Assembly (NCBI GenBank): GCA_900088475.1 | Contig: FLMG01000982.1 | Coordinates: forward strand, 1 to 61,013 | Length of the DNA stretch: 61,013 nucleotides | DNA from: Hyphochytrium catenoides | Lineage: Eukaryota; Sar; Hyphochytriomycetes; Hyphochytriales; Hyphochytriaceae | Reading direction: 5' to 3' | In this document: positions 1 through 12,852 of the stretch, one piece after another | How positions within the stretch are numbered: position 1 is the stretch's first letter | How the letters are laid out: the number at the start of each line of letters is the position of its first letter | The notes under the pieces: model-generated | What the model saw: only the letters and a program-made list of their open reading frames with translations | Databases searched by the model: none | What the model was told of the DNA's origin: nothing | Program-made: the position numbers and the translations under genes

Positions 1-1278
1 ACAGTCAACTTGCACAGAGACGAGGATAGTAACGGCTCTTCAGCTGCTGATGATGATAGGCCAGGAAACGACAGGGAGAGATGCCTCTTTGGTTGTTGCA
101 TGGGAAGATTGAGGGAGATTGTCTGGTACTACTATCGGAGTATAATGAATAATGGATCTAGCTTCTAGCACTACTCCTCGTACTACCGTTTTCCTTGTCC
201 AATTTTCTACCTCCTCCCTCTCCACTCTGCTGTGGACGCCCCACGCCTCACCATTATTGAGAAGCGTATTCTTCTTCTTCTGTCTGCCTATCTTTGCCCA
301 ATCCTTCCTTCCTCTTGCTCTTCAATGTTCCCACTCGTTGTTCTCTGTGTCTGCCCACTAACTCGTCTCGAGCGACAGCCTTTTCTTACTCTTTTGTTCC
401 GCTGTCCTCTCCTTTTGTCTCTTCCCTTTAACATTCTTACTCGTTCTGTCTCTGCGTCTTTCTCTATCTCTTCCTCATCCTCTCTCTCTTCTCCATCCTC
501 TCTCTCTTCGCGTCCCGGTCCAGACTCTCAAGCACGAATGGAATAGAAGCATCGGGGTGATGGGGACGGGATAGAGCGAGTGCACCTAATGATCAAGGAC
601 GAAATCAACCAGTCGCTGTCTACTGTTATGCTGTTAGCTTGTTCTTAGTTGACAGAACCCTTCCTCCTTTCCTAGTAGCGCGATTCCCCTACCTTACGCC
701 CTATTTCGTCATTCTCCAGCAAGGAGCTGATGCCTTTATCCCCCTCGCCCGCCCATCCTACATCGGTGCAACCAAAGCTCCTTCTTCCTCTGACATCATC
801 AGAGTATTCGTCTGCTACTTCCCTTCGTAACGTGCCTAGATGTCCGCTTAGCCGCCTGAGTCGGGAGAGATGCTGCACGTTAGCCCATGCTAGCCAAGAA
901 CGCGGAGACCCAGAAAAAGCAGCGTCCATCATCAGAGGGCAAGGACGGAAATAAAGTCAGCTTACACAGGAAAGACGGCATCGTGGTAAAAGCTGCGACG
1001 GAGCGGAGGAGATAGTTTATATAAGAAAGAAAGAGATCTGCGAAAAGGCGGCGTTGAAAGGCTACTGTCTGCCGCCGCTCAGCGGCGTGGAGTTAGTCAG
1101 GCTTCGCAGAAAGCTTCGAAAGGCTCTGGGTGACTTGAGGGCCAGGTACAGTCTTACAGCTCTCTCTGGAATGGAGGACAGGAAATGGGAGCTGTGTAGC
1201 TGAATGGCCTAAAACTCCGGCATTGAAAAGTACTGAGAGCTTCGAATCACACTCTTTCCCTGCTTCTCTTAGCTCACC
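1..1278. other. 5' flank without a recognisable gene
   Basis: No reading frame here resembles a known family. The stretch 180-530 is strongly pyrimidine-rich on the + strand, so its open frames are low-complexity Leu/Ser/Pro runs. An open minus-strand frame at 672-932 codes for an Arg/Gly/Ser-rich peptide that I do not recognise and would not call a gene. The last few hundred bases are probably the promoter and 5' UTR of the RING gene that starts at 1279. Confidence 0.5.
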
Positions 1279-3077
1279 ATGGCAGACGAGGGCGGACAGC
1301 GGCCCCTCTTTGAATGTTCTCCTCCGCCGGTAGCAAATTCTTCCTTCATTCATTCCCTGTCGGCCAACAGCCAACAACCGTCTAGCACCTGCAGCTGCGA
1401 AGCCCCTTCACTCTTACCTCATAAAAAACTATCAGCCAGCTCTGTTGCCCCCGCTCCCGTCATCTCAATTCCATCTAAAGAGGAACAAAATGAGCAATCA
1501 CTTCCTTCCACTGCGGCCCTTGGTGTTCTTCCTTCTCCTTCTCAATCCTCCAGTTGCTGTCCAAGCATAGCCGGGACAAGAACTTCATCCAAGGAATATA
1601 CTAGCTCCGTCCAGTTCCATCTCGGTCAAGGGTTCTCCCACACTCGTAGAGGAAGTGAGGCCATTGAAAACCACTGGGATGCCCTGAATGGCTTGTCACT
1701 AATGGCTCCTAACAGTACCCAGTCAAACGAGATAACGGAACAAACTGAAGATGGATCCAGCCTCCGCCACGTAGTAGAGGGAGAAGGTAGCAGGTTAACC
1801 AGGATTGACTCACAGAGTCTTATTTCTCCGTCTACACTGCTGCCTCAGGCGGCTGATCCTCAGGTTCGGCAGCACAAACGCTGCAAAGACTATCTAAAGG
1901 AGGCGGAACAGTACGTCAAGCAACAGCCCTACGCTAGACGTCCTGACGGGACTTATGGCAAGATCACCTGCTTGAAATGTGAGAAGAATGTATGTCATTC
2001 GGTTCTTTTCCCCTGCGGGCACATGTGTCTCTGTGATGCCTGCATACCAAGTGACATAAGGAAGGGGACTACTGAGGAGCCAGTAGTGCAAGAAGAGAAG
2101 AAGGAAGATCCCAATAAGCTGAAGTAAGGCGCTACGTCCGTGTGATACTGCCTTGCTTCTCTTCTCTCCTCGCTCTTTGGTTCCGGATCCATCGCTTTTG
2201 TTTCTCGATCTGTTTCCTCATCGTCTGACTTGTCTGCTCATGCAGCTCCTCAATCTCTCTTCTTGTTTGCCCCTGCTCAATCCTCGACATGCTTTCTCTT
2301 AGCTTCTATCTTCACTTCTCTTCTTGGCCTGTTGCTATAGGAACATAACGAGATGGCTACTCTTCCTGGTCCCACTTGCTTCTTCCTCTTCTGATCGTCC
2401 TCTTCTGACTCCTTTCCTTGGTCCTCTTGGCTTTAGCTTAGGTTATCCTAGAGTGTATTCATTTTGCTCTCTTACTCTCTCGACCAAGGTCCAGCCTTAA
2501 ACTTCTTCGTCTTACCTCTGCCCTGACTCCTGCATCTTTCTCCTCTTGCTTGCGTTGCTCTCTTGTTCTTCTCTTTCGCCTTTCCTGTCTTTTGCCTCGC
2601 TCTAACGCTTTGCACTCTTTACCCGGCCTCTCTTCCTTTTCAATATATTGCAGGGAATGCCCAGTATGCAAGCTAGCTGTGCATCGCGCACTAGCCTCCG
2701 ATGGAAAGGAAGCGGACAGATACTGGGATATCCTTACTGGAGAGCCCTTCAGGGTGCAGGCAAACATACGAGAAGGCTTCAAAAGAGTTCCACTCTGGCT
2801 GAAGACTAAGAAAGAAGGCGAGAAACAAGAGGAGAGAGCCAGGCAGAACAGCCTAGAGAATATTATGAAGGAGGCCGCAAGCCATGCGGCTAGTGCAGTT
2901 CCAGTTGAATCTCTTCTTCCTGAGCCCGGAGCTCGGCAACGAAGTACGAGCTCGTCAAAGGGAAAAGAGCTTGGAAGACAGAACTCTCAGAACAGAGGAA
3001 AGGTCCTCCCTTTCTCTCCTTCTCATCCTTCTCCTACTCGGCCCGTTAGCTCATCTTGTTCGTGCATTATCTCCTGA
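1279..3077 (+). CDS. RING-type zinc finger protein (probable E3 ubiquitin ligase), 3' end unresolved
   Basis: Exon 1 is 1279-2123, starting at an ATG in a good context (CACCATGG). Exon 2 begins at 2654, and the splice (donor GTAAGG, acceptor TTGCAG) keeps the frame. The first ~225 residues are Ser/Pro-rich and look disordered. The C-terminal part carries a RING: CLKC, then a VLFPCGHMCLCDAC core, then a 29-residue acidic/basic insert crossing the intron, then ECPVCK. This is the C3HC4 order expected of E3 ligases that bind an E2 enzyme. A charged helical tail follows. The last exon may stop at 3077, or splice at about 3001 (AAG/GTCCTC) to an exon ending near 3532. I could not decide between these. 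The substrate cannot be inferred. The gene converges on the MFS transporter, whose stop codon is at 3569. Confidence 0.72.
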
Positions 3078-3568
3078 TTGGGCTCATTGGCAGCCCGTCA
3101 GCAATGGTCCCATATTTATCGCAGCAAGACGAACTTACGTTCTTTCCATTGAACGTCTTCTCCTGCCCTTGCTCTTTGCATTTCTATCTTCTCATGAGTC
3201 CTCTCCCTTCTAGACTTACTTTCCCTGCATCACTCTCTTTTTCTCCCTCAGTCCATCCACCTCTCTTTTCTCTTTTGTTTTGCGTCCACTTCCGGACCCT
3301 TAATGTGTCTCCTTTCTTCCTGACTTTGTTCCAAGACATTGTGGGCTGGCGACCAGGTCGCCTCTCCGCTATGAGTCACCCCTCCCGTCTTCGGGGCCCA
3401 CCTTTTCCTCTGCGCACGGTTCCTTGCTCTTCCAAAGTTATTCACCTGAAAGAAGTAGAATCTCTTCTATTGCTTTTGAAAGCGTCACAAGCAAGCGCCG
3501 GAGACGCCAACAAAGTCTTTCATTTACTTTAGGCAAAGTTCTCTTTCCCTTACTCTTCCTCCTGCCTC

Positions 3569-6500
3569 TTATACATCTACCGCAATGCCGCTTTGTTGAG
3601 TCCCTTCTCGGCTGTTGTTGGCTTCCTCAAGCTCCAACGCTTTAGGTTTGCTTGGATGTCTGATCAGACTGAAGCAGAAGAGAGCTGCCAAGAGCTGACA
3701 AGACCCACAAACATAGAAATATGTCCCAGCAGCGTGTGCGTCCGGGGAAGAGGTAGACGGAAAGACCTAATAAACGCCAACAGTAGCATGACAAAGAGAC
3801 AACAAGGAGGAGAGCGATCATTAGTCCTCAGTCAACCATAAAATCTAATCCACATCGAGGAGAAGGGCTGCCAGAGTCACTTAGAAAGGCAGGAGAACGT
3901 ACATGAAAAGACTCGGCGGAACGAAACACTATGTAAAAGCGCTAACATCAGAACGAAGGCGAGAGAATGCATCGCAATTGATTGTCAAGAAGAGAGAGAG
4001 GCAGTCAAGAACTCACGGTGTACACAAAGATCGGCCCCATGACCGCTGCAGCCATGATGCACAGCCCAGAAAGAGCTAACGCACGCTCAAAGTTAACCGT
4101 TGGGCCCCAAAGCGTTAGAGCTGTAGGCACCAGCAGTGACTGATGTATGCCAGAGATGAGAGACACGTAGGGACAGAGAGAGAAAGAAGAAAGAGAGAGA
4201 GAGAGGGAGAGGGAGAAAGAGGATAAAGAGAGAGAGAGAGCAAACGAAATATTGTTCCCTTGTTAGTATCAAGCTATCAAGGTGGAGAGACAAGTATAGA
4301 GATAGATTCTAGGCTGCGCACAGAGGGAGAAAGAAAAGAAGAACCGAAGGGGCATTGTAAGGGTGTCGAAGCATATCAGATGCCTTTTATCCCCTCTCAT
4401 TGTGCTGCAATGCCTCACTGAGGTTTTACCTCCTCTACTCTCTCCTTCCTCTTTCCCTTGTGTCTCTCCCTCTCCATTTACTTCTCACCTTACCTTGAGA
4501 ATAGCAAAATAGAAGCCCGAAAGGCAGAAGAGCCCAGCGCAGAGGTAGTGAGAGGAGGAAGTGGTGACAGAGGGATAGGCTAGAAACAGAGTAGCAGAGA
4601 GAAGGTTTCCTCCAAAGAGGAGACGGGCAGGGCTCCAGCGATCTCCGAGAGCTCCCACAAGGCGCCCGAGGCAGTAGAACCCTAGATAACCCGTGACCAA
4701 CGCGCCTGCAAATGTCAATGCAAATAGAGCGGGAAAGGACGCGAGTAAGATCGAAGCGAGGCATCGGGGAAGAGAAAGGGGACGGAGAAGACTGATGGTA
4801 CGAATGATGGCCGTGTGAATTCAATCCACCCAAAGAGAAAAGCGGTCGGGAGAGAGAGAGAAACAGAGAGAGACACAGACACACACAGGGAGATACAAGG
4901 AGACAGAGGAGAGAGGCACGGTAAGCGTTGGAGACCGAGGGCGAGAGAGAGAGAAATGAGGAAGGAAAAGGCAAAATGAACAAGAGAGAGAGAGGGAGAG
5001 ATCGAGAGAGTGAAAGCACTCCTCCTCCTCTTTCCCTGTCCTGTTCTTTTTGACCTTCTTACCTGTTGTGACTACAGCGATGCTGTAGTTGTTGAAAACA
5101 AGCCTTGCCATCAAGAGCTTTGCCCCCCAAGAGGGAGAGAGAGAGAAGAAGAAGACACCGCAGAGTCGAAAGAATCTGCTACTGGTTAGAATGTCAAACC
5201 ATGCAATCTCTCCTTCCTGCTCTCTCTCTAATTCTTCCTTCCTTTCTTGAGCAAGTCGCTGTTCCTCCTCAGGCGTAGGATCAAAGTATATCCGGTTGTA
5301 TAGCGTTGATTCTGGCGAAAGAGAGGAGACAGAGAAAGTGAGGCAAAGAAGACACAGAGAGAAGGTCAATCTTTTGGCAGGGGGAAAAAAGAAAGTGTGA
5401 CGTCCCAGACCAAGAGAAATAGTGACGAGCCCAAGGTATCTCTTGCTTTATTCCCAGGCAATCTTTCCCCTAGTGAAAGTCCAGGGAAGACAGAGACCGA
5501 AGAATGGGTAACTATCCTCACAACTGAACGAAAGGCGCTGCTGTGAGACATGAGAGCGACCGACAGGTTCACGAAGACAGAGCGCGCGACAGGAAAGAGC
5601 GCAAGGAAGAGAGAAGGTTGAGAACAAAAAGGAGCTTCACCTTGCTTGGTAAGCAGTTCGTCACGCTTGGGAGCTTGGCGATAGAACAACACAGAGGGGA
5701 TGCTAGCAACCATCGTCACGGCTGCCAACTGCACTCGATGGAAGGAATAGAATGACATTAGGAGGTGAGGTTATGGGATAGAGTGATACCACGAGGATGA
5801 ACTACTACATAGCAGAGACACGCAAGCCCCGTGCAGAGACGAGTTGCAAAGTGGGCTGACAGATTGAAAGGACCGGCTCAGCTCTTTGTGAAGAATCAGC
5901 TCTAGGCTAGGCTAGAAGAGATAGGGAGCTGAGGGAGACAGCCTATAAAGGAAGCCCCGAACGGGTCAGAGAGCTACAGAACGACCACGGAAGGAGAGTC
6001 CCGGGAACCCACAGAGGCACAGGACAGCGACAGACATGGAACGAGCCATTTGCAGAGCGGAGAGAGTGGCAGACATCTAGCTCACCAGAAGAAGAGCTCC
6101 ATAGAGTGGAACTACAGAGAGAACTAGCGGAACCAAACGAGGAAGAGTCATTGCCCAGCCTGCGCAAACGAGACCCCAGAGCCCTGCTCCCAGACAGGGA
6201 CGCTTATAGCAAACATGGAACCAAGCAGTGGTCAGGACCAAAGCCCTAGACGAGAGAAGAGAGAAGGTAACATATCAGAGGCAGAAGGGTTCTAAGCACC
6301 TATGAGTCTGGGTCTGCGAGAAGGAAAAGTATCGCTGCAGAGACGGCGGGAAGCAAGAGAAGATCAGCATGCCACGTAGTAGGTTGGAGACTGAAAGAAT
6401 GGGACACGGGGAAGAGGTAGACAGTGCGTCTCACTTGAAAGAGATAACTCCAACAGCAGCGGCCCACAGCACTATCCCACCGTACACCAGGGGCTGTACC

Positions 6501-9436
6501 TCCCAAGCAGAGGCCGCTGCTAGCAAGATAAGACCCAGGGAAGAGACACAGGAGGTGATAATGACAAATAGCCTCTCGCCCTACGTGAGTAGAACATGGA
6601 AGGTTTGTTAGAAACAGAGAGAATTTGAGCAGAGAAAAAGATGCAGACAGTGACGGAAAGAGAAAGAACGAAAGAGAGACCGAGAAAGAGAGACCGAGAG
6701 AGAGAGACCGAGAGACACTGTGAGTGAGAGAGAGAGAGAGAGAGAGAGAACGCAGACAAAGATGACTCTGACAAGAGCGGAGAGAGGAGTAAATAGAAGA
6801 GAAAGAACGAGTGTGGAAAGAACAGCGAGGGAGGGCTGCAAGAATGGAGCGAAGCAAACGCCAGTCGAGTCGCGTCTACCAGGATATGCACTCGGTGACC
6901 CATGATCCCCATGAAGAAGATCGTGGAGATGCCTCCGACGAACAGAAAGACGTTAACGGAGTAAGCTTCCACTGAAGACCTGAGCAGAGAGGTCAGTAGC
7001 GCAGGTACGGGCAGACTGATGGGCAAGGTTGAAGTGGGAGTGGGAAACATAACTGGGCGCATGAAGAACGATCAAAGTACCAGAAATATCAAGATAAGAA
7101 AGGAGAAAGAAGAGAGAGAAGAGAAGTGATTCTCCGCATAGCGATAGAAGCGGAATGAGATAGCAGAGCGAGAGAGAGAGAGCAAAAAAGAAGACTGAGA
7201 AATCGGCAGAGAGAGAAAGAGAGAGGACGGGTCGATATACGCACATGAAGAGCACGCGGGAGAGAGAGAGAGAGAGAGAGAGAACGCTCTAAAGGCAGCA
7301 GACGTAATTAGGAAAGGGCACCATTATCGAAGGACGAACAGCAAGGTCAAGGATGGCGGTTAGGAAAGCATGAGTGGGAGTGGACGATTCTCAAAAAAGG
7401 TTTTCTTCTAATACTGCTTACCCTGGGAAAAGAGAGGTCATTTCCGCGGTGAACATGCTCCAGGAGTACGCAGCTCCACTGTTCGACGTGGAAAGAATAA
7501 TAGAGGGAAGCACCTTTGTCCAGAGCTCTTGCCTTCTCTCCTGCCTCCTTCTCTCTGCATATGAGATTGGTGGTGAAGATCCCAGCGAGATAACTGTCGC
7601 AGAGGCTGGGGCTACTTCTGCCTCGGCGTCGAAAGAAAGAGAGAGTTCAAGGTCCAGATCCTGACTCTGTCGCATCTCAGCCTCTAAGTCTGCGTCTCCT
7701 TCCTCTTCCTTCTCTTCCATGTAGTCCTCTACGTCCTTATCCTCTTCCAAGGTGCCGATTATGCTACGCATATCGACGTCAATGACCTCATCCAAGCTGC
7801 GCCTGGAGTGTAGAGACGCCAGACTTCGACGCTGATGATAAGGGGAGTATGAGAGGGGCACAACCCAGAAAAAGGATACTCTTGAGAAAGCAACTACGCT
7901 AAATAGGGGACACAAGGAGAGAAAACAGGGGAGAGAAGGCACAGCATGGCTTATTATCCTCTTCTCGCCCAGGATTCTACGCGAGAAAGTACACGGGGTC
8001 AGGTAGTGACGTTATAGTGAAGGTAAGACGAGCGAAGAGTAAGGAGTGAACCTTGACTAATGGGCGGAGTGACTTCATCTCTGACGGTTGAGGGGCCGGT
8101 ACTGCAAGCTTTAAGTAGGCCTTTCAATGGGAAGGGGAAGGAAGGTGAGCAGCGGTAGGATCAGAGGAAGGGTGTACACTCGCGGCAATCCTCTTCTGCT
8201 CTGGGACTTACCTCAAGGATTGCCGGGTCACTGACATCAAGGGCTGCAGTGCCTCCCGATTGCTGGGTGTACCGCGTCTGATTGTCTGCAATGCTAACCG
8301 TGTCGCTGTCTTTGTGCATTCCCTTCTCTCCCTTTTCTGGACCTAGCGCACTGTGCCGAGACCTAGTCTCGCTACCATTGTCCTCTGCTTTCTCAACCAC
8401 GATTGCCTTCTCTGCCTCCGCGTCTTCCTCCAATTGTATATCGTCAACACTAAGCTCACCAGGGTCATGAGGTGATGGCGGCAGAGAACTATTGCGAATG
8501 AAGGTCTCTTTGTCGGCCATTCGATGCGCGACCTGAGGAGAGTGGAGATAAGTGGAGGAAAGCACTTGCACTCCAAGAAAGGTAAACGAGGTGGGAAAGA
8601 GAGCGAAAGAAGAAGCGAGAAGAAGACTGATGGTGTACGACTAGAGCCACCCGTTGCTATGGACGTGGAGATCCAAAGGCTATAGAGATGGAGAGCCCTG
8701 GCTCACCTCCTCCTTCTGATTCTGAAGAACATCCATTCTGATCGTCTCATTGTTTCCTGGGACCTGCTACGTGGTGGGGAGAGAACGAGAGGACAGGTAT
8801 CAGGAGAATGACGCAAAACGCTCTACAGTTGGGCAAGACGTTGGGTTGATGAGAGACTGAGGAATGAAGCTAGGACCCAGGTAGCAAGTAGAAGAATAGA
8901 AGGAGAATGTAGAAAACGGTCTCACCGATGGCTGTGGAACCCTTGCCAAGAGACGGCGAATGAGAGAGCTGACTCCAGTTGCCTGGCTTTGTTCGGCGGG
9001 AGCGGCATTAGCTGACTCAGCCCCGCTGGATGGATCCTGAGCGGGGGGAGACTTCTCGAGGCGAGATTCGGTGGCCGCTTGGTCTAATTCATCTTCCTCT
9101 TCGCCGAGAGAGAAGTCCAACGCTCCCTAGAGTCACCATGCAGAGATTGCATGGAAGGTATATACATAAGGACGGGAGTGAGCTTTGCGATATAGAGAGC
9201 AGAGTAGAAGAGTTGAGAGCTAACGGGGAAGGGGCGGAGAGTTGCCCAAGCGCGCTGACGCGAACAGAGGGAGAGACCTGTACCTCCTTGGAGGGAAGCA
9301 CTGGATATTGGGAGACGGAAGAAGACGGTCCATCGTTCTCAGGGTTTGCTTGTTTGAGACGATCCCCGACCAAGGAGGACAGGGCTGCACCACCTATCTC
9401 ATTGTTTGGCAAGAGGAATGCTTCAGTATCTTCCAT
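3569..9436 (-). CDS. Major facilitator superfamily transporter with long cytosolic N-terminus
   Basis: Thirteen exons join in phase: 9436-9166, 9122-8926, 8766-8707, 8532-8212, 7831-7422, 6979-6880, 6580-6435, 6245-6086, 5728-5641, 5311-5063, 4705-4494, 4139-4017 and 3766-3569, about 844 aa. The first ~310 residues are acidic and Ser-rich, without membrane segments. Then follow about 12 hydrophobic segments, starting around 'TSNSGAAYSWSMFTAE', typical of MFS TM1. A charged central loop ('PTPEEEQRLAQERKEELERE') separates the two six-helix halves. After it comes 'GFYCLGRLVGALGDRWSPAR', an MFS A-like loop motif (GRxxGxxxDR). The tail after TM12 is short and polar. General organisation recalls monocarboxylate or oxalate/formate-type transporters, but the substrate is unknown. 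The first join uses a putative 43-base intron (9123-9165), so the N-terminus is the least certain part. Several introns carry long CT microsatellites on the sense strand. Confidence 0.82.
6636..6752. repeat. GA/CT-rich microsatellite in an MFS intron
   Basis: An imperfect (GA)n tract on the + strand, (CT)n in the sense of the host gene, inside the intron 6581-6879. It generates spurious Ser/Leu-rich open frames. Similar tracts lie at about 4180-4240, 4850-5010 and 7140-7285 in neighbouring introns of the same gene. Confidence 0.8.
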
Positions 9437-11419
9437 CGCTCCTCGGTTTGTGCTGCTTCTCTCGCGTTTTGGCTCCTCTGTCTCGAGGGAAGGGACAGAA
9501 AAGTCAAGTGTGCTAACCTGCCTGTGGCCAGACAGTCGAGATGATAGCAGGAGACAGACGACGACGCGCTGGTAGGTGCTAAAGCTTAACGCTTTTTGCA
9601 GATTTGAGACCTCTGAATAGCAGATTGTTTACTATGTCTTATTTGTTTGATTAGCACCCTCTTTCTCTTCCTGAACCAGACAGCCTTCCGCCATCTCTGG
9701 GTGGACGTGCTGTCTACTTTACATACTTCGGTCCTGCATCTTCCACATGCTGGGTTGCACTCTTGGCTCATTTCTTCTTCGTGTCTTCTACCATCCCATC
9801 TTTACTAGCGATGATTTGCCGATCAATCTACGCCTTGCTCCTACATTTATGATAGAATTCTGCGGTTGTCCTCGCCTTGCATCTCGTTCTTTCCTTCCTC
9901 TTTCTTTCCCTTTCTTCTTCTCTTTCCTTTTCTTGGTCTATGTCTCTCCATCCCACCAAGATAGCACAGGTGCTCTCATACACGACCTAAACTCTTATAG
10001 AAGCCTTACCGAGTTGCCCGAGGTAGGTCATCTACAGATAGGCAAGCAGCTTAGACAGACATTCATTCAAGGAGCACCTAGCTCATAGCAGCTATAGTAT
10101 GGTGCTGCTTCTCTGCCTATAGCAATCTACCAAGGCCGAGGGACACGTCGAGGAATGATGCTATAGTTCTTCCAAAGGTAGGCGACGGTGATGGTGGCCT
10201 GGGTATCTGAGTCTTGGAAGAGAGAGAAAAAGGCAAAGAGAAAGAGACAAAGAGAAACAGAGAAACAGAGAAAGACAGAGAAAGACAGAGAGAAAGACCG
10301 AGAGAGTCAGATAGAGAGAGAAAGAAAGAGAGAGAGAGAGTGACCGAGAGAGAGAGAAGGGAGAGAAAGTAGTCGGATGCAGGTGATGATGAAGCCCAGA
10401 CTGCCAGATCCGTTACTCTTCCATCAACTTGCCGAAAGCTTCACTGGGAATCTATTTATTAATGATTCTTTCACATCTCAGATCCTCTGACTAAGTGGGG
10501 GCATCAGGCTCCGGCGGAATGTTTCATACAAAGGTTTTACGAATTAATAGAAAGACAAGAAGATGTGTGCGTTTTCCTCTCTTGTGACGAGCGTGATGGG
10601 CTCTCCCACTCGCCTTGTACGCACGTACCTCCTCCCTTTCCTTCCCTCGCCCATGTCCTCGTCACGCTAGCGAAAAGAATAGAGTAAAGCAAAGGGCGTG
10701 AAGATGCACGAGAGCAGGTCTTGACTAGGGCTGTCACTGAGACACAAAGAGAATAGGCAACATGAGGTTCAGTGGCCTACCTGCAACTAGAGAAGTGTGG
10801 CAGGATGTGTGGTACAGGAGACACGAGTAAGGGCCTAAGAGTCTTGACCGGCCGACATTGAAACGCAGTGGCGCGTCTTGTCTCGATATTGCGGACTACT
10901 CTGGGCACCAACCTGGCGTGCCATCACGGCAAAGATGTCCCTTCTACATCCTCGTCTGCATCATCTCCTGTCAAACCTACTCTTTACCACTTCCGAGGTC
11001 TTTACATCGTAGAAAGCCCAGCCGCCTTCATTGTCACAGAAGGCTGTTTATAATATAATATTTGAGTTTGTTCTACGTCGCCTTAAATGGCAATCCTTTG
11101 CCTTCTCCTCTTCTCCTGTTGCCACCGTCCTTCCTATAACATCAACTTCATCCTCATGCTATTAGTTGTCTTGGCTTAACCATTTATTGGCATAAAGCAG
11201 TCTCTATAGAGCCTAACCCAACATCATGACCCAACCCATCACCACTGCCTCCCCTATGACCAGGGCCATTGGCGGATAAGGGGCAGGACTCCCCAAAGGG
11301 GCGGCGTCAATGTAACCTCACTGGATCTCACTCACCACCCATACAGCCATCAATAAAAAAAAGAAAGCATAAGGCAGCAGAATACATTCGAAAGGTGGAA
11401 GAGCAAGGCGTTGAAGAAG
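9437..11419. other. Intergenic region with no recognisable gene
   Basis: I see no conserved motif or convincing exon chain. The open frames at 9747-10088 and 10868-11053 look like composition effects. The + strand frame at 9030-9575 is antisense to MFS exons. The only clear structure is the purine-rich tract at about 10209-10362. Confidence 0.5.
10209..10362. repeat. Purine-rich (GA/GAAA)n tract
   Basis: About 150 bases of almost pure purine on the + strand, mixing GAGA, GAAA and GACAGA units. It contains no coding signal. It is of the same class as the CT/GA tracts in the MFS introns and at 45021-45284. Confidence 0.8.
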
Positions 11420-11565
11420 ATGTTAAAGGAGCGTCGACGGCGCGTCGGCCACACCATGGCCCGTAACCTTCCCAACGGTTGTGTCCACTACATTAAGCGG
11501 GGTGCTGGTAAGCAAGAGAGGCTGACTGCTAACACGAAGTTAAAAGGCGAGATCAAGCTGGCCAG
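11420..11565 (+). CDS. Possible 5' exon of an unidentified small basic protein
   Basis: An open frame contains two in-frame ATGs, at 11420 and 11456 (CACCATGG, the better context). It codes for a very basic segment including 'LKERRRRVGHTMARNLPNGC' and ends at a good donor (GCCAG/GTGAGT, 11565) in phase 2. I could not find the continuation in 11566-12840. The composition would fit a ribosomal or RNA-binding protein, but no family is recognised. This could also be chance. Confidence 0.3.
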
Positions 11566-12852
11566 GTGAGTTTTGGGCACTTCGGGAGAACAGCAAGACA
11601 ACATACCTCTCACGCCCCAATTCTGCCGTCCGGACTGAGCGCCGCACCCTCACCTGAAGGTAGTCATCTTATCAACCGGGTAATAAGCGAAGCGAGCGTC
11701 TTTGAAGAATCGATGGCAGACGATACAGCATGAGATCAGCAAAATTGCGGGCGCAAAGCGTCGCATTGACAGCTAAAAGTCAAGCGGAACACCTGACGAA
11801 GATTGAATCAACATGGGTCTTTCTGGAACTCCTCTATATAAAGAGTCAACGAGTTCCACCCAAGTTCCGCGTATAATATAAATCTTCTTCCTCAACTGTT
11901 CCCTTTGTGTTCCCTTTGCCTTTAAGCTGTCAATGCGATACTTTCGTGCCCGCGAATTTACTGCCATCATCGTACCGTATCGTCTGCCATCTATTGTTCA
12001 GTGACACTTCGCTTCGGTGATCATCATCAGGACGACCGCCACTGTTCTTATCGTGAGAGTGCTTGTAACTCTTTTGCTCCGCCGCGGTGATAGCATTCTC
12101 AGACCAAGGCCCAAGATCTGGTGACTCGCTGATCTTCCATTACTTTCCAGGACTTGCTGCCTCGCCCCATAGAAAAAACACTTGTTGGCTCTTTCTTCCG
12201 TTTGCCTCGCGGCTTGTCGTCCTGGCAGCAAGATGATGATTCAGCAAGGTAGTGGCCCGTTTGCGCCTGCTTAGGAGGAGACCAGGGTGACCTTGAGCGT
12301 TTTAAAAGCTTTAATGATTAGAAACCGCGCTGTCGCCGCCACGAGAACTGATGAGAGCGGCGGCGTCTGGCCGTCTGGCGGTGAGGTTGCAGACACGATC
12401 CCTGGCAGCCACTCCATCGCAATAGAGCCTCTAACGGTTACAGGTAGAGATCCATTCGACTCCTGGGGGAGATACTGTAACATTTAGTTTCTGTGGTAGT
12501 TTGTCAGGACAGTCCTTTCATGACTCCCTGGCACTATTTTCGGTCCAACGCTCTCCTGTCTAATATAATGGACTTTGGAATATTGTCAAGGCGCCCTTTG
12601 GACGGTCTGGCGTGGCAGCTAGCTCAGGCCGTGGGCCATACTTTTCCCATCGAGACAGAGTGGCGGACAAGCTGAAGATTTATACAAAATCCATTGACTT
12701 TGTATTGACTGTCAAACGCAGTGCAAAAGAGATTCTGCAGATGCTGCAGATACCCCGGGAGCGCTATCGGATTCTTCATTTGTTGAGTAGGAAAGGAAGT
12801 GGACTAGCTGTTATACCTTCAATCTCTGGGTTGGACCAGCAGAATTAACATC
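11566..12852. other. Region without a resolved gene
   Basis: It may contain later exons of the candidate at 11420-11565 and the promoter of the gamma-carbonic anhydrase gene. Open frames at 12287-12487 and 12612-12848 resemble nothing I know. No RNA gene or repeat was noticed. Confidence 0.4.

Noticed and set aside
3593-3841. + strand frame that could be a terminal exon of the RING gene
   Set aside because: The minus strand here encodes the last MFS exon (TM12 and tail, stop at 3569-3571), which fits its upstream exons in phase.
9030-9575. 181-codon + strand open frame beginning MDPERGETSRGEIRW
   Set aside because: It overlaps, in antisense, the first exons of the MFS gene, which are supported by phase-consistent splicing. 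It shows no family motif.
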